Notes: a model not told the origin generated them from the sequence alone. Positions 12,423-25,900 are shown, counted from the first letter of the stretch. The stretch: 64,000 nt of DNA from Ochotona curzoniae (GCF_017591425.1 NW_024467119.1:79104894-79168893); one strand, 5' to 3'. Translations and numbers: made by a program.

Positions 12423-12964
12423 GCTGTCTGACTTGTTAAGGTCAGGGTTGGTACCTCGTCAAACACCTCCTTTGTGAAACAGAGCCTCTTGCTGGTGGGT
12501 GTGTTAATGCACTGAGAGCACTGTGCTGCCACCTTAGAAGCAGGTTGCCCCATGAGACGTAAGCAGTGTTGTTTCCTTGGGCTAAGAGGAAAGCTCCTTG
12601 AATGCAGCTGGCATCATTGGGAAGCTCATCTTGAAGTGCAACCTTGTATCTTCTTAGACATAGTGTCTGGACTTCCAACCACCAATGGGATCATGTGGTG
12701 ACCCTGAGGCTGCAAGTCTTACACAAAGGAAGAAACACTTCCTAGCAGATTCCAAGGGTATGTTGACATGCTTTTTGACTGGATTCTTCCTGCCTAGTGT
12801 TTGTCAAAGTTCTGACAGCTTTTGGTGACTTGCAAGAGAATTCCTAGTCAAGAACATCTTTCTTACCTACATGATGAATTCGCCAGGAAGGTGTGAAGGT
12901 GTGGAAGATGAAATTAGCATTGAGGACATGAAAAAAAGTGCGTAATCAGGAAGAAGAAAAGGTT
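12423..12964. other. Intergenic unique sequence
   Basis: No repeat or exon recognised. A short open frame on the minus strand has no known similarity. Confidence 0.35.
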
Positions 12965-13310
12965 TTCTTTAAAAAAAAAAAAAAACTATTTTTGAAAGAG
13001 AGAGGGAGAGACAGAGAAAGAAACAAAAATGGAGAATGAGCAAGACACAGAGAAGAGATCGTCCACCTGTTGATTCATCCCCCAGATTGTTGCAACAGCC
13101 ATTGCTGGGCTAGGCCAAAGACAGGAGCCGGGAACTTCCTTCAAGCCTTCACATGGGTATAGGGTTCCAAGCACTTAGGCCATTTTTTACTGCTCTCCCA
13201 GGCACATCAACAAGGAGTTAGATCGAAAGTGGAGCCGTCTGGAGACAAACTAGCACCCATGGGATGCCAACATCATAGACCATAGCTTTATCTGCTATGC
13301 CTCCAAATTA
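12965..13310 (-). mobile_element. C-type SINE, antisense, A-tail preserved
   Basis: The T/A-rich tail (TTCTTTAAAAAAAAAAAAAA, then TTTTTGAAAGAGAGAGG) is followed by TAGGCCAAAGACAGGAGCCG and CCCATGGGATGCCAACATC. Confidence 0.85.
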
Positions 13311-13417
13311 TAAGATTTTATTCAAAACATTGACTCTTTTTTTTTATTAAAATAGCTATTAGAATTACATCCCCTTATGCAATTAAAATGTTCATTCCTT
13401 CATTAAAAAATGCTTTG

Positions 13418-13705
13418 GAATTAGGTACTTGGCCTGATGGTTAAGATACCTGCATTACACATTAAAGTGCCTGGGTTTAATTCCTAGCCGTTGATCCTGA
13501 CACCAACTTCCATAAGGCTGGACCTTGGGAAGCAGTGGGTATGGCCCAAATAATTGGTTCCCTGCTACCCTCCTGGGACACCTCAACTGGGTTCCTAGTG
13601 TCTGCCTTTGGGCATGGCCCAGCCCCAGCTGCTGCGGACATTTGTAGAATGATTCAGTTCATGAGAGAGTGCTCCTTGTACCTCTCAAATAAGACATGTA
13701 AGCAT
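13418..13705 (+). mobile_element. C-type SINE, sense, diverged
   Basis: GGTACTTGGCCTGATGGTTA, GTGCCTGGGTTTAATTCC, TTGGGAAGCAGTGGGTATGG and CCCAGCCCCAGCTGCTGC are old-subtype landmarks. The tail is degraded. Confidence 0.75.
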
Positions 13706-14279
13706 TTCTTAAAAGTAAATGTTATATAAAGAAGAATAAATACAAGAATCTGTAATAATATATTTTAGATCAGCAGAAAATTCACTTAATTTTTAGAGTA
13801 GATAATTTCGTACAAATTCAGTTCTAAAATAATGTTTTGGACTTGTACTGCTTCATTAGTTAAAAAAGATTGACAGGGTACAATTATAATGGTGAGAATT
13901 CTTTTTTTTAATAGTCACAGAAATTAAGTTAGAAGAGTTTTCCTTTAGAAAGATGCAGAATTTACCCCTTCTATTCTTAGGAAATAATATTCTAGCAAAA
14001 ATATCTTACCTTCAAACAAACCTTCATGTAAAATATTCATATCCATGAATTATATAGAAATTAGCATAAGAGATATTCTCTCTTCCCATCTTAATTTGAA
14101 TGTATGCATCATATACACCTGACATTTATAAAGCTACAAATTACAAGGAAAAACATTACATACGTAAATTTTCAGCTTGCAAGGTAGAAGTAAACCTAAG
14201 ATCTTCACTCAATCTTGAAACTTAGATGGTTTTGCAAATAAGTTCTAATCAATATCAATGGTACCATTTCTTTCTTTTT
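13706..14279. other. Intergenic, very AT-rich unique sequence
   Basis: No repeat recognised and no open frame of note. The base composition differs from the flanks. Confidence 0.35.
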
Positions 14280-14613
14280 TAAAAGATGTAATTTTTTTTA
14301 AGTTTATTGGAAAGTGTGATTTACTGAGAGAAGGAGACACAGAGAGAAAGACCTTCCATCTACTAGTTCACTCCACAAATGTCCTCAATGGCTGTACCCG
14401 GACCTTCCCAAAGCCAGGAGCTAGGAACCTCTTCTAGGTCTCCCACATGGGTGCAGGGTCCCAAGGCTCTGGACCATCTTCTTCTGCTTTCCCAGGCCAC
14501 AAGTAGGGAGGTGGATGGGAAGTGGAGCAGTCAGGGAACATGAACTGGCACCCATTTGAGATCCCAACAGCTACAAAGTGAGGATTTAGCCATTAGGCCA
14601 CCGCACCAGGTCC
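14280..14613 (-). mobile_element. C-type SINE, antisense, full length
   Basis: Tail side TTTTTAAGTTTATTGGAAAG, body CCTTCCCAAAGCCAGGAGC, CTCCCACATGGGTGCAGGGT, and head TAGCCATTAGGCCACCGC. Confidence 0.9.
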
Positions 14614-15059
14614 ATGGTACCATTTCTTTCAGGAAGCTTGTAAGGAGGAATTTACACATTTTTGGGACAGAGACTAAGTGACAAATATGACATCTGATGA
14701 CCTAACTGTCCTCCTGAGACAGTCCTCTACAGGGCTCATAAAATGGAAGAGCTGAATAAAGTAGTATTTTACATTATTCTTAGTTAACTTCAGGGACGTG
14801 ATACATGTATATTACATTATTACTAATCTACCTTGGCATGGATTGAACAGCATTTGGTTCCACATATTCATGCAGACATTAAAATGCCAGAGTCTTAAGT
14901 TAATTGTTAAGGAATTAACAGCTGGTGGATGAAGGATGGGGACTTCCCCCAGTCATGGTGTCTGATGGTGGGAAGGGAAGGGGAGGGACTGGTCTGAGTC
15001 AGATGGCAGGGCAGAACACCATGATCGAATTGTGATGGCTTTGTGAAGAAAGAACCCGA

Positions 15060-15260
15060 TGCGGGGAGGAGGAGCGTGCTTCCCCAGTCTCTCCAGTTCC
15101 TAACTCACTGTCCCAGTTCACGTGTTCTGCTTCTTGTCAGCCTCCATCAGACACCAGATCAATGAGCCTGCCGATCGTACCCCAGGAACCTCCAAAACCA
15201 TGAGCTCAAAGCAGCCTCCTTCCTCTCTCAGATGTTTTAGTTCAAGTAACCAAAAGCTGA
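15060..15260 (+). repeat. Old LTR fragment, probably ERVL-MaLR type
   Basis: CATCAGACACCAGATCAATG, CCTCCAAAACCATGAGCTCA and the general order resemble the 3' part of MaLR (MST/MLT-like) LTRs. It is non-coding, much diverged and partial. Confidence 0.4.
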
Positions 15261-17292
15261 CTCCAGCAATATCTGTGATCCTTGCTCTTTCTGGAAACTG
15301 GCATTTACTAACCATATGCCTGATGTCATTTATCATTTGAGGATTTTCACCTAAGAGGAACCGCATGATTACACTCAATTGAACTTTACACTGGTTAAAA
15401 AAAAAAATAGTGACCACAGTAGCTATAGATCGCTATTTATTCTTTTACAGGCAGATCAAAGAGGAAAACCATGCAGGACATCTTCTGCAAAGTCTCGTTT
15501 CTTATTTACAAAGGACCTGCGTTAGCCAGCTTGTCACCACTATAACTCTACACCTGAGACAAATGATATGTGAGCGCAAGGAGGAGCGCTGTTGTTTTTT
15601 TATTGTTTTTTGGTTTTGTTTTCGCTCACAGCTTTGGCTTGTGACTCTCAGGCAGGTGGGTACCACTGGTCCAGGGGGTGACATTGTCAGTGGCCCATCA
15701 GGGAGCATGGGTGAGCACATACTCAACAAGGAGACGTGGTGGGTGGGCCTGGAAGCAGAGGAAGTGGCCAGTCCCAGCTCTCAGGGCACATCCCCCTATG
15801 CCCACCTCCCAGACACAACAAACAGCTCCCACCCTCTTGGTAGCATTGGCACAGGCATGAGTTCAGGAATATGTGTCCTGTTCACGGTGCCACCAACAAC
15901 CCATGAACACGATGTGATGTACATGGAGGAGTAGCTATGGAGCTCTCTGCATCTGAGGTTCACTTATCAAAAAACAAAAATTAAAAATCCCACTCGCCTC
16001 TGATTGTCTTAAACACTCTGACACTGTGCTTCTGATGGTACGTGGTGCTGAGATTAGAGTCTTCATGTTATCTTAAGGTACTCGGGTCTTGGGAGCTTAA
16101 CCTATTAAATCTTTTCAAAAGCTCAGAGCAGGTGCAGAGTGCACGACCAGCTCTCTTTTCTATAATTGTGTGGATTGCTACCACATGAGCATGGCTTGTT
16201 ACTCAGACGAGTGCTAGGGTGCAGGCAAACACCAGGCAGCTGTAGAGGATGACCTCCGGAAGCCAGCCCAGAGGCAGGCCAAATGGCCACAGACAAGGCA
16301 TCAAGGTGCATTGCAGGCCTGGGTTGTTGTGGAAGGCAGCTCTAAATGCTCAGTCCGGCAGGTGCCATGCTGCCCCCAACAAACTCGTCCAGTTGTCACA
16401 GGGCCAAAAGGCACCTGTGCCTGCAGCTGCTCTGCACTGGCTGCTGTGCTGTTGGACAGTAACCCCAGAATTGACCCCACCTGTCCTGTGGATGTGAAAA
16501 CGCCACACATAATCATTTTATCCACGTTTTTCTGCTCAGCGTAACACTGCATCTTATTACGGCGAAAGGTTCCGAATATGGACCAACTCCAACAGAAGCA
16601 CAAACGGCCACCTGTGTTTTAAGGTTCCCCAACACAAAGCCCTTTTCCAGAGATGGCATGAACTGCCAGTTTTACCACCGGCTGAAGAGCTTCCTCTGCA
16701 GTTCCATTTTCATTGGCATCCATTTAACATCACTAGAATCTCTGTCCACCTCCCTGCCCATAGCATCAAGGACCACCCTAGGCAGGTGCTCAAGTCCACG
16801 TAACAAGTTACCCAGGGAGAGATGTGACAATGGTGGGTGAAGAGTCCCAAGAGGAACCTTGGACATATTCATCACAGTAAATTTCCTGAGTGGGATTAGA
16901 CCAGGCTGTCCACCTGGGATGCTTTAAAATGCACAAAAATGCAATAAAATTTACATGACTTGAGCAAATTTTTACTTTGATGAGCTGTACAAAGAAGATA
17001 GCTGAGTGAATTGTTTTTGCTAGTGATAATCTAAAACAGAAAATGAAGTCTTAGACTTAAAAGCCATTCTTGAAATTGTCACAAATAGTCGATGCCTGTT
17101 AACTGGATAGTAGTAAAAAAACTCAGGCTGCTGGAACTGCTGCTTAACTGCTTTGATTCATACTGACTTCTTCCTTTCTTGCCAGGATCAACCTTCTAAT
17201 GTCCTTGGACACTGTGCAGTGATAATGGTCTGTACCTTTCTTAGGCACAAACTAAAAGCCAGGTTTGCTTCTCCTGGAATTTGAAGGATTTT

Positions 17293-17362
17293 TTCCTTCC
17301 TTCCTTCCTTCCTTCCTTCCTTCCTTCCTTCCTTCCTTCCTTCCTTCCTTCCTTCCTTCCTT
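17293..17362. repeat. (TTCC)n microsatellite, 17 units
   Basis: Seventeen uninterrupted TTCC units on the plus strand, so (GGAA)n on the TMEM154 sense strand. It lies in the presumptive 3' UTR or just beyond it. Confidence 0.97.
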
Positions 17363-18012
17363 CTTTTTCCCATATCAGAGTGAGATTCCAGGGTTCCTTG
17401 TATTCTCTAAACTTTTACAGGTCATCATTTGATGGGGTTGGAGCAAATTTCAAGGCTTGAGTGCTTGGCAATGTTAGTACCTAGCTAAAGAAGCAGAGCA
17501 AAACTAAACAGCAAAGAACGATGAGAAACAAGCTGAAAGTATCAAACAAAGGCAAAAAAAAAAAGTTATGACTGCTGAGAAAATGACAATTTTGGCATAA
17601 ACATCTGCAGAGCCACTGTGGGCTGTAAGTTGATTATAGGTATGCAAAAGGGCAAGGAAAGCCAAAAGTTGTGTGAGGATCTGCTCCTCAGAAGATGGGC
17701 AAATCTGCTAATGTCTCGCAGCATGAAAACCATCTTTACCAAAGTACCGTGCCGCCCTGGCATAGCACGAGAGCAGTGATCAGGCACAATGTGACAGCTG
17801 CATCTTTTGTTAAATAGAAAGATATCTCCACTCTGGACCTCTGCTTTTAAAATTATTGGCCGAGTTCGGAAAACACATACTTGTAAAATGGGGCCCAACG
17901 GGCAGGAGAAGGGTAAGCTTTTCCTTGGCATGCAGGCAGCCTTCCTTCCAAAGACCAGTCCACAAGTTCAGCAGCAAATGTTCGGTTCACCTTATATCCC
18001 CTTGGTTGACGT

Positions 18013-18030
18013 GGGGGGGGGGGGGGAGGG
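18013..18030. repeat. G14 homopolymer followed by AGGG
   Basis: Fourteen consecutive G on the plus strand; a C14 tract in TMEM154 sense orientation, within the presumptive 3' UTR. Length is prone to polymorphism and sequencing error. Confidence 0.9.
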
Positions 18031-19169
18031 GAGAAAGATGACTCAATTTTTTTCATTCTCCGTTTCTTTCCTGGAATAAAATAGCCAGCATCCCAAGACA
18101 ACAGAGGACTCTCACTTTTGGAGGTCAGAATTGGGATCAGGTTTGAGTGGAGGCTGATTTGGCACGAGTGGGAGTGGCCAATGGGTGGGCTGTTACTCTT
18201 AGCGTGGGGGTGCGGGCACACATCACAGAGGACGCGTGAGCTCTTGGAATGCAGACAGCGAGTGCTGGGGGTGTGAGTCACGCTGCAGGCCCACACTTCT
18301 GCTAATCTTCTCTTTGGTTCCAACCACCTTCAAACTCTCCAGGAGACAGATGGGTGATGGCCACCCCTCCCCCATACACACACCTGCACCCATACCACAC
18401 GCAAGGGAAGCACGGTCAAGCCAGAACGAGCGTGGGGGAAACATGGAAGGGAAGGTTATTTTGGCAGAAAAGAAAAATGTTTGTTCTTTCATTGAAAATT
18501 CTCAGTTCCTCTGAGAAGTCCCAGGGGAGACAGGAGGCAGCCAGGTCAAGGTTGGTTAAGCCCCCAAAGCATGCTTCCTCATCGCTGCGGGGTAGGGGAG
18601 GGGAAGGCGAGGGTCTCTCCCCACGTCTTCTTGGTGGATGCAAACCAGCCCACCAACCCCCAGGATGAGGCTCACGATCATTCTCACGATAGAACTCTCC
18701 AGAAAAAAGCTTCTGCTCTGGGTAGTTGGCCTGCTGGTGAACTTGATTACCACAAGCACTTTACCAGAGTGAGCCAGAAGAAAACCATAGGTGAAAACAG
18801 CCTCCTGGTTAAACCCTAAGGAATGAAGCCAAAAGGTGGTGAGGACGGGAGAGCAAGTACCACCAGCCAGGAGTTAGCCCAGAGCAGGGAACGTCCTAGG
18901 GTCAGAGCGGAGCGCGTCGCCCGTTGCTCCATCCTCAGAGGCAGAGAGGCACGGCAGCCAGGTCTTTTACTGGGGCTCAAAGGCCTGTTTTTCCGAGTGC
19001 AGGTGTAGCCACCATTAGGAAGAGCAGGCATTGGGAAAACAGCAAAAGGTTCTCGTGTCTCCGTGGGTTGGAAATTCATTAAGCCCTGTCGTCTTGGTCG
19101 TCCTCGGGCAGGCTGGGTAGGTTCACTCAGCAAGGCTGCTCCTCTTGGAAAACAGAGCCCTGCTCCGCG

Positions 19170-19185
19170 TTAGGGTTCATGGTCA
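19170..19185 (-). CDS. TMEM154: TMEM154 coding exon 7: last codons and stop
   Basis: Sixteen coding bases complete Ser177 and encode Asp-His-Glu-Pro followed by TAA (19170-19172). Human ends SDSES, so the Ser-Asp-x-Glu pattern is kept in the right phase. The acceptor is excellent (TTTCTTTTACAG ending at 19186). It is the only site I found with this combination, but I looked by eye, and the coding match is short. The exon would continue into the 3' UTR. An alternative is a different terminal exon elsewhere in 0-30 kb. Confidence 0.72.
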
Positions 19186-20163
19186 CTGTAAAAGAAACCG
19201 AACAATAGTGCACCTGCAAGAAACTACCAAGAGGTGGTCCCTGCATCGCGTAGGTGGCTCAGGAGAGCAGAAGTGGGCAGGAAGTGGGCAGGGGCCAGCC
19301 CGCCATGCCTGAAAGCAAAGGTCAGCTCAAGTTTCGTATTTGTTTCCCTGAGCAGGAAGTCCATGGAAGACAAGATCCCCAGCTCCCAGCCTCCACCTCC
19401 TTCCCAGTGCTGATGTGGAGAGGAGCAGATGGAGTTGGCCTTCCCCCTTAATTAAATCTAATCCCACTCTATGAATGCGCACCAAATGGCCTTTAAAGGT
19501 TGTTTTGCTTCCCCCCGTCCTTCCCGCAGCCCACAAGGCTATTTTCTTCCCTCAAGACTTTGTGGTGCCGACCTGGTTTTAGTCACCTGTTTTCCTACCC
19601 ACACACGGCCTGGAGGTGTCCCCTCCCATGTCTTCTAGAATTCAGTCATCGGGTATCTTGGGGATGGGAGTAGACAGCAGTTACGGACGTGGTGCTTGCA
19701 CACCACCCGGCTCTTGACTACTTCCGGCTTTTGTTTCCAACGTGGCTGTCCGTTGCCAGCTAGCTCGCTGCGTGGGGCTTTCTTTTTCTCTCCCTGTGGA
19801 CTCGTGGCTCCACCCTTTTTCTTTCTCCTGGAAGGCAAGCTGCACTCTCCTCCCTCCCATTTCTCTTTTGATTTGTGTGTGTCCCCTTGGTGGAAATTCC
19901 ATCGTGTCCCTGCCGGAAGTGGCCGCTGTTTCCTGGGACTAGGGCTTGAATGCTGGGAGCCCTGTGGGGTGGAGTGGCCTCCACTCACACGTGTGCGTGG
20001 CAGGTAGCAGATCCGGCTCTCCCATGCACGCTGTAGCGCTCCCTGTGCCTTGATAGAGAGGACTTTGAAATAACCAGGACAGACAGATGGACTGACTGAT
20101 CTTAGATTTGTTCACAAAAGGCAGATGAAGATGGTCGTGTGTGCATGTGTGTGTGTGTGTGTG

Positions 20164-20198
<35 letters not shown>

Positions 20199-23100
20199 GC
20201 TCATAAAAGGAGGGGCTAACAGTGGGGAAACAGAGAGAAGAACTTAATTTGAGATGGGGGAGGGAAGGAAGCAGCCACAGCAACATTTACTTAAAATGCA
20301 AAGCCAGGGCAGCAGTTAGCACGCAGCCTGGGTTGCCTGCATCCCTTAGTAGAGTGTCTGAGTTTGAGTCCCAGCTCCGTTCCCACATCCAGCTCCCTGA
20401 TCATGGGACCCTGCCAGGGCCTCAGTAGTGATGGTCAGGTCCCTGGGGCCCTGCCACTCATGTGCGAGACCTGACTTGAGCTGCTGGCTCCTGGTTTCTG
20501 CCTGGTCCAGCCCCACCTGTTGTAGTAGGGCCTGGTAGAAGGGAGCTGTCTCTCTCTCCATCTGTCCTCTCTGCCTTTCAAAATAAATGAAAGTGGAAAT
20601 CAAAACATTTGTACCTGAAGAGTGGACACTCAGCATTGCCGTGCCTTCACTTAGGTCCATCCTGACCACCTCGTACAACGGGCAAGGAGGCGTTCTCACG
20701 GGCAGCCCAGTAACCCGGGAAGAACTCAGCCTTGTGGGCTTTTTTCCTCCCTTCTGTGTCCTTCTCTTGGAATTCCAGTCAGTTCTGCAGAGAGCTGCGC
20801 CAGCAGAGAAGCTGACCAGCAGTGGACAGAACCCTTCTGTTTTTCTCCATGCTGTTCTGTGTCCAGCTGTTAGAACTGGAGTGATTTTGTAAAATGAACT
20901 GTTAGAAAACTAGCCATATTCATAGCTGAAAAAACTGGAAAGTACACCGAAGACAAAAACACCAATAATCTCAATGTTGTTAGCGCTCTGGTAGTTCCTT
21001 AACTCTTCTGTGGCAATAACACATAGCCTGGGTGTGTTGAACCCAGGTCCTCTATGCGGATGGTTCCGTAATATGCTGCTCTCATCACCACTCACCTGCG
21101 GCCATCTTTGCTTCCTAATGAACATTCAATGTCACTGTCTTACTAGATTGAAAAGTAATTCAGTGGAGCTGGAGCTGTAGTGCAGTCTGCCACGCTGGCA
21201 TCCCATATCAGTGCCAGTTCAAGTCCCACCTGATCCTTTCCCTTTCCAGAACTCTGGGAAAGCAGTGGAAGATGGCTCAGGTGCTTGGGCCCCTGTCACC
21301 CATACCAATGACGTGAGTCTGCACACTTCCTGACTTGGCCTGGTTCAGTCTTACCCATTATGGTCATTTGGTAAAAACTAACCAGCAGATGGAAGATCTC
21401 TCTGTCTCTGTCTCTCTCTTTGTAATTCTTCCTTTAAAATAAGTAGTTAAAAAATTTGTTGACACCTTTAATAAACCTTAGGCTACTTTCAACTTTCATT
21501 TCTACAAATACTGCTACATGCTTGCACACTTCCAATTGTTACTTTGGCATAAAGCTCTAGAAAAGGAATTGCAAGTCAAGTTGCTGGCAATATTAAAGCT
21601 TTAATAGTGCATGACCATATTATTCCTTTCCCCTAGAAAATGTGTATAATTTAAACTGTACCAATACTTCCCTTTAGGAAAATATTTTTATGCCAACATC
21701 CAACAACAACAAAAAAAGTGGGTTTTTTCCCCCATTTTATTTGGAAAGCAGAGCCCACCATCGGCCATCTGCTGGTTCACTCTCTAAATGCCCAAACACC
21801 CAAGACTAGGCCAGCTGATGCCAGGCCACCCAGGGGGATTCTCGGCACCCAAGTACATGGGCAGCTTCTGCTGCATTCCCAGGGTGCACAGTAGAGGGAA
21901 CTGGACAGGAAGTGGAGGAGCTAGGAATCAAACCAGGCTCTCCAATTTGGAATGCAAGCATCCCAAGTGACGCCTTGACCACTGACCCAAATGCCTGCCC
22001 TTACCTTTACTTAAACTGACCTTAAAAAAATCATTCATTTTATTTGAAAGGCAAATTACACAGAGGGGAGAAAGAGAGAAAGATCTTCTATATGCTGCAG
22101 TGCCAGGGCTGGGTCAGGCCGTACCCAGGAGCGAGGAGCTTCGTCTGGGTCTGCCATGTGGGTGACAGGAGATGGAGCACTTGGGCCATCTTCCAGTGCT
22201 TTCCCCAGGCGGTAAGAAGGGAGCTGGATTGGAGCAGCCAGGACAAGGATTGGTGACCATATGGAGAGCAGGCGTTGCAGGCGGCCACTTTATCCAATGT
22301 GCCACAACAGTCGCCTTGTTTATTTACTTTTTTTTATTACTAAGAAGAACAAACATTGTTGAAAGTTTAATTGATCATTTCTTCTCTTGTTGAATTGCTT
22401 GCTGATCCTTTTTTTGCGCCTAGTTCAGATGAGATCATTATGTTTGGTTTGGTTACTGAGTCTAATTTTTTGTTCATTATACAGAGTGGAAAAAAAAACT
22501 CCGTATGAGGTCATTTTCCTCCTAGTGTGATTTATTGAGTTTTCTGAAGTATGCAAGTGCTGAGTTTTTAATGTAATTGAATCTATCCTTTTTTAAAAAA
22601 TTATTTCCAAATTGTATATAATTCTTTCAAGCCAGTCCCCCTCAAAGAGCTTATCATTTTTTCTTAACTTTTTCTGCACATTTTGAATATTTAAACTTAT
22701 GAAGAGTTTAAAGCATTTTAAATGTAAAACAGCTTAATGCTTGTAGAGAATGCATGGTAGAAGTTCTAGAATTCTCTCCCAATGTTAGCCAGTTATCCCA
22801 ATTATTCCCAGAATGATCCACCTGTTGGGAAATGTTCCTCCCATAACATACACATTTCCACGGACTTGTGCCTTTTTCTGAAATTTCCTTCTATTTCTTT
22901 AATATTTCTCATTTGGTTCCAAGTAGACAGAGTTTTAACTTTTGACAAATCTTCCCTCGCCCGCTGCCACTCCAGTTGTCCCATCACTCCCATCTGTGAG
23001 AACTGTCCTGGGTACTTGAGCAGTCATTTCTCAGGATGCAAAGTGCACCAAGATTTTTAAGAGACTGATTTTAAGTTTTACCCTGGGGAGACTTTAGTTG

Positions 23101-25867
23101 TGGAACACACTATGCCTCTCCATTTGTCCGAATGTGTATGACTTTCAACAAGCATATGGATGTTTCTTTAGGCTCTCCGCTTAGCTCCCACTGTGTGTTC
23201 TTTTGCATGATATATTCGCACTGGTGTATGTGCTGACATGTGGCTTGTGTAGCGTAATGGATAAAAGCTCAGGGTCAGATGGCCAGCTTTGGGGTCAAGG
23301 CTCAACCACTTTGCTGCAGGGCGATGATGGGGAAGCTAGTCTTGGCCTTGTGCCTCGGTGTCCCTGCTGAGAGAGACAGCAGGTCAGCACAGAGGGGGTT
23401 AGCTCTCCCTGGTGGCCCCTTCATGGTCAGCCCACCACCTGAGCCTGAAGTCCTGGCTGTCTCCTAGGTGCGGGCCTGTAGTGAGTTAGACACGCCCCCC
23501 TGCCCAGAGGTTGTTTCTTTTCTCAGCAAAATGATCAGACAACCCCTGGCAGTGCTAACCTGGGCAAACGATGGGCTTCCTGGGCAAAAACATCTTGCCA
23601 AGGGCCCAGCACAGTAGCTTAGCAACTAAAGTCCTCGCCTTAGATGCACTGGGATCTCATATGGGTGTGGGTTCAAATATCTCTTTCATGGTGGTCCCTG
23701 CCTTCAGCTGCAAGCAGCCAACAGCTCCTCTGGCTAGTCTGTCTTGTAACCACCCTGTCTTTTTTTTTTTTTATGACCCAGCCAAGGAGCCTCATCTGCA
23801 GGGCACGGCAATAAATCTGTGTGAAGCCTTGCTGCTGTTGAGATGTTCTCTAACTTGGTTTTCATTGCATGCAGAATTCAGTTCAGCACAAAGTCATGTA
23901 ACAATTGGATTAGGTTCTTTCCCATCATCAATATCATTGTCCCTTCTTCCCGCAAGAAGTCTGGCCTGGGTGGCTGATTAGGCAGCCTAGGATCCATTTG
24001 AGACATATAGATCAGGCCATGGGACAGACGTCATCTTGGCCACTGTCCAAGCAATGCGTTGGGCTTTTAGATTTTTCACATCTTCCCTCCTCTGCTATTC
24101 GCACATGCATATACATCCATGCACACCATGCACATACCTGTATTTTACTGTTATTGAGGCTATCCACGGGATTATTAGCTATCCATCTAAGAGTAAACTC
24201 TGATTGGAAAACAATTAGTTGGCCCTTAAAACTTGCTGATACGGAGGGCAGGGGAGGGAGGCATTTGGCTTAGCAGTTAAGATGCCCATTTCCCATATCA
24301 GAGTCCTCATTCCAACATCCACCTTTGGCTCTGGACTCCAGCTTTCTGCTCATGGGCACCTTGGCAGGCACCAGTTTGGGGGTCCAGTGGTTGGTTCCTG
24401 TCACCCACATGGGAGATTCAGATTGAATTTCTGGCTCCAGATCCAGCCAAGGCAGGCAGCTTGCAGCTGCAAGGCAGGGACCGCCATGAAAGAGATGTTT
24501 GGGTTGTCCCGGCCTCATTTCACTGGGAGCTTGCCAAGTAGATGTCTTCTTAAAGATAGTAATCCTGGGATGCTTTTTAAAATCAGTTCCACTTGTTTTC
24601 ACAGTTTGTCATCCTGTTACGAGGCAGGCTCTGGGGAGAGGTGTTCCATGTGCCTCAGATTGCTACAGGGCACTCCCGGGAGGAGGCCCGCTCACGCGGC
24701 TGTTGGGATAAGCTTGTAAGCACCACTGTGGCCAGCCACCCGGGTTGGAAGCCGCTTATTTCAGGCACTGCAACCCTGTGGCAGAAAATAAGAGCTTTCC
24801 TGACCTCTCTTCGTTGCTTCTCAAATTAAAAAGGAAAAAAAACGGAAAGCTTGTTGATTTGAAGTGTGTTTTAAGTGATTTTTGAGAGGCTAGAAAGGAA
24901 AAGAGGAAATAAACATGGAAACAACTGTGAGTAGCCATGGAAAGTGTTTGAACAGAAGCCTCCAAGGGCTCGCAAAGCAGTCCTGCTCCTGGCAGGTGAA
25001 TCTCACTGATGGCAGGACTGGTGAGGGTCACGCCAGGTCATGGCCTTCCACACGCCAGGTCATGGTGGCTGTCCTTCCTGTGGCTACATGTTGTTAATTT
25101 ATGAAATACCCCTTTTATTTTAAGCAATGAAAGACAATACAATTGCAATTTTAAAAGAAGCTCCCTTTGTGGCCGTTGTGGTAGCTCAATATGCACTTTT
25201 ATACCAGCAGACCATATGGCTGCTGGTTCTAGTCCCAGCTGCTCTACCTCCCATCCAGCTCTCTGCTCATAGTCTGGGAAAGCAGTGGAGGATGGCCCAA
25301 AGCCAGGTACCCCTACATCCATGTGGAAGACCTGGAGGAAGGTCCTGGCTCCTGGCTTCATATCAACCCAGCTCCAGCCATTGTAGCCATTCAAGGAGTG
25401 AACCAGTGAATGGAACAGGAGAGGAGAAAGAAGAAAGACAGAAAGCGAATGTGAAAAAATATATATATTTATTTTTATTAGGAAGCAGAGAGAAAGATCT
25501 TCCATCTGCTGGTTTACTGCCCAAGTGAACGCATCAGCCAGAGCTGAGCCAATCTGAAGCCAGGAGCCAGGAACGTCTTCTGGGTCTCCCATATGGGTGC
25601 AGGGTCCCAAGGCCTTGGGCCATCCTTACTGCTTTCCCAGGCCACAAGCAGGGAGCTGGATGGGAAGTGAGGCAGCCAGGAAATGAGCTGGCACCCATTT
25701 GGGATTCCGGAGTATGCAAGGCAAGGGCTTTAGCCTCTAGGCTACTGTTTCTGGCTCATTTTTTAACTAGCTTCATGACATGAGGCAGATAGCATTTGGA
25801 CATAAAGGATATTTAGAAAATATGTTCTGAAGAATGACATTGGCAATTGTGCTTTCTAAGCGAAAAA

Positions 25868-25900
<33 letters not shown>

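Larger units (their letters stand above)
15598..19169 (-). other. TMEM154: Presumptive TMEM154 3' UTR region, end unresolved
   Basis: Minus-strand sequence after the stop codon is mostly free of recognised SINEs down to 15.6 kb, which fits a long 3' UTR. I saw no minus-strand AATAAA, ATTAAA or TATAAA between 19169 and 15604; the first AATAAA is at 15598-15603 and another lies near 15434. Weaker AGTAAA hexamers occur at 18966-18971 and near 16974. It contains a C14 tract and a GGAA array (both listed separately). The limits are a guess. Confidence 0.3.

Noticed and set aside
15060..15260. Endogenous retrovirus with genes
   Set aside because: Only LTR-like sequence is recognised here and at 38.8 and 42.5 kb; no gag, pol or env similarity was seen between or near them.
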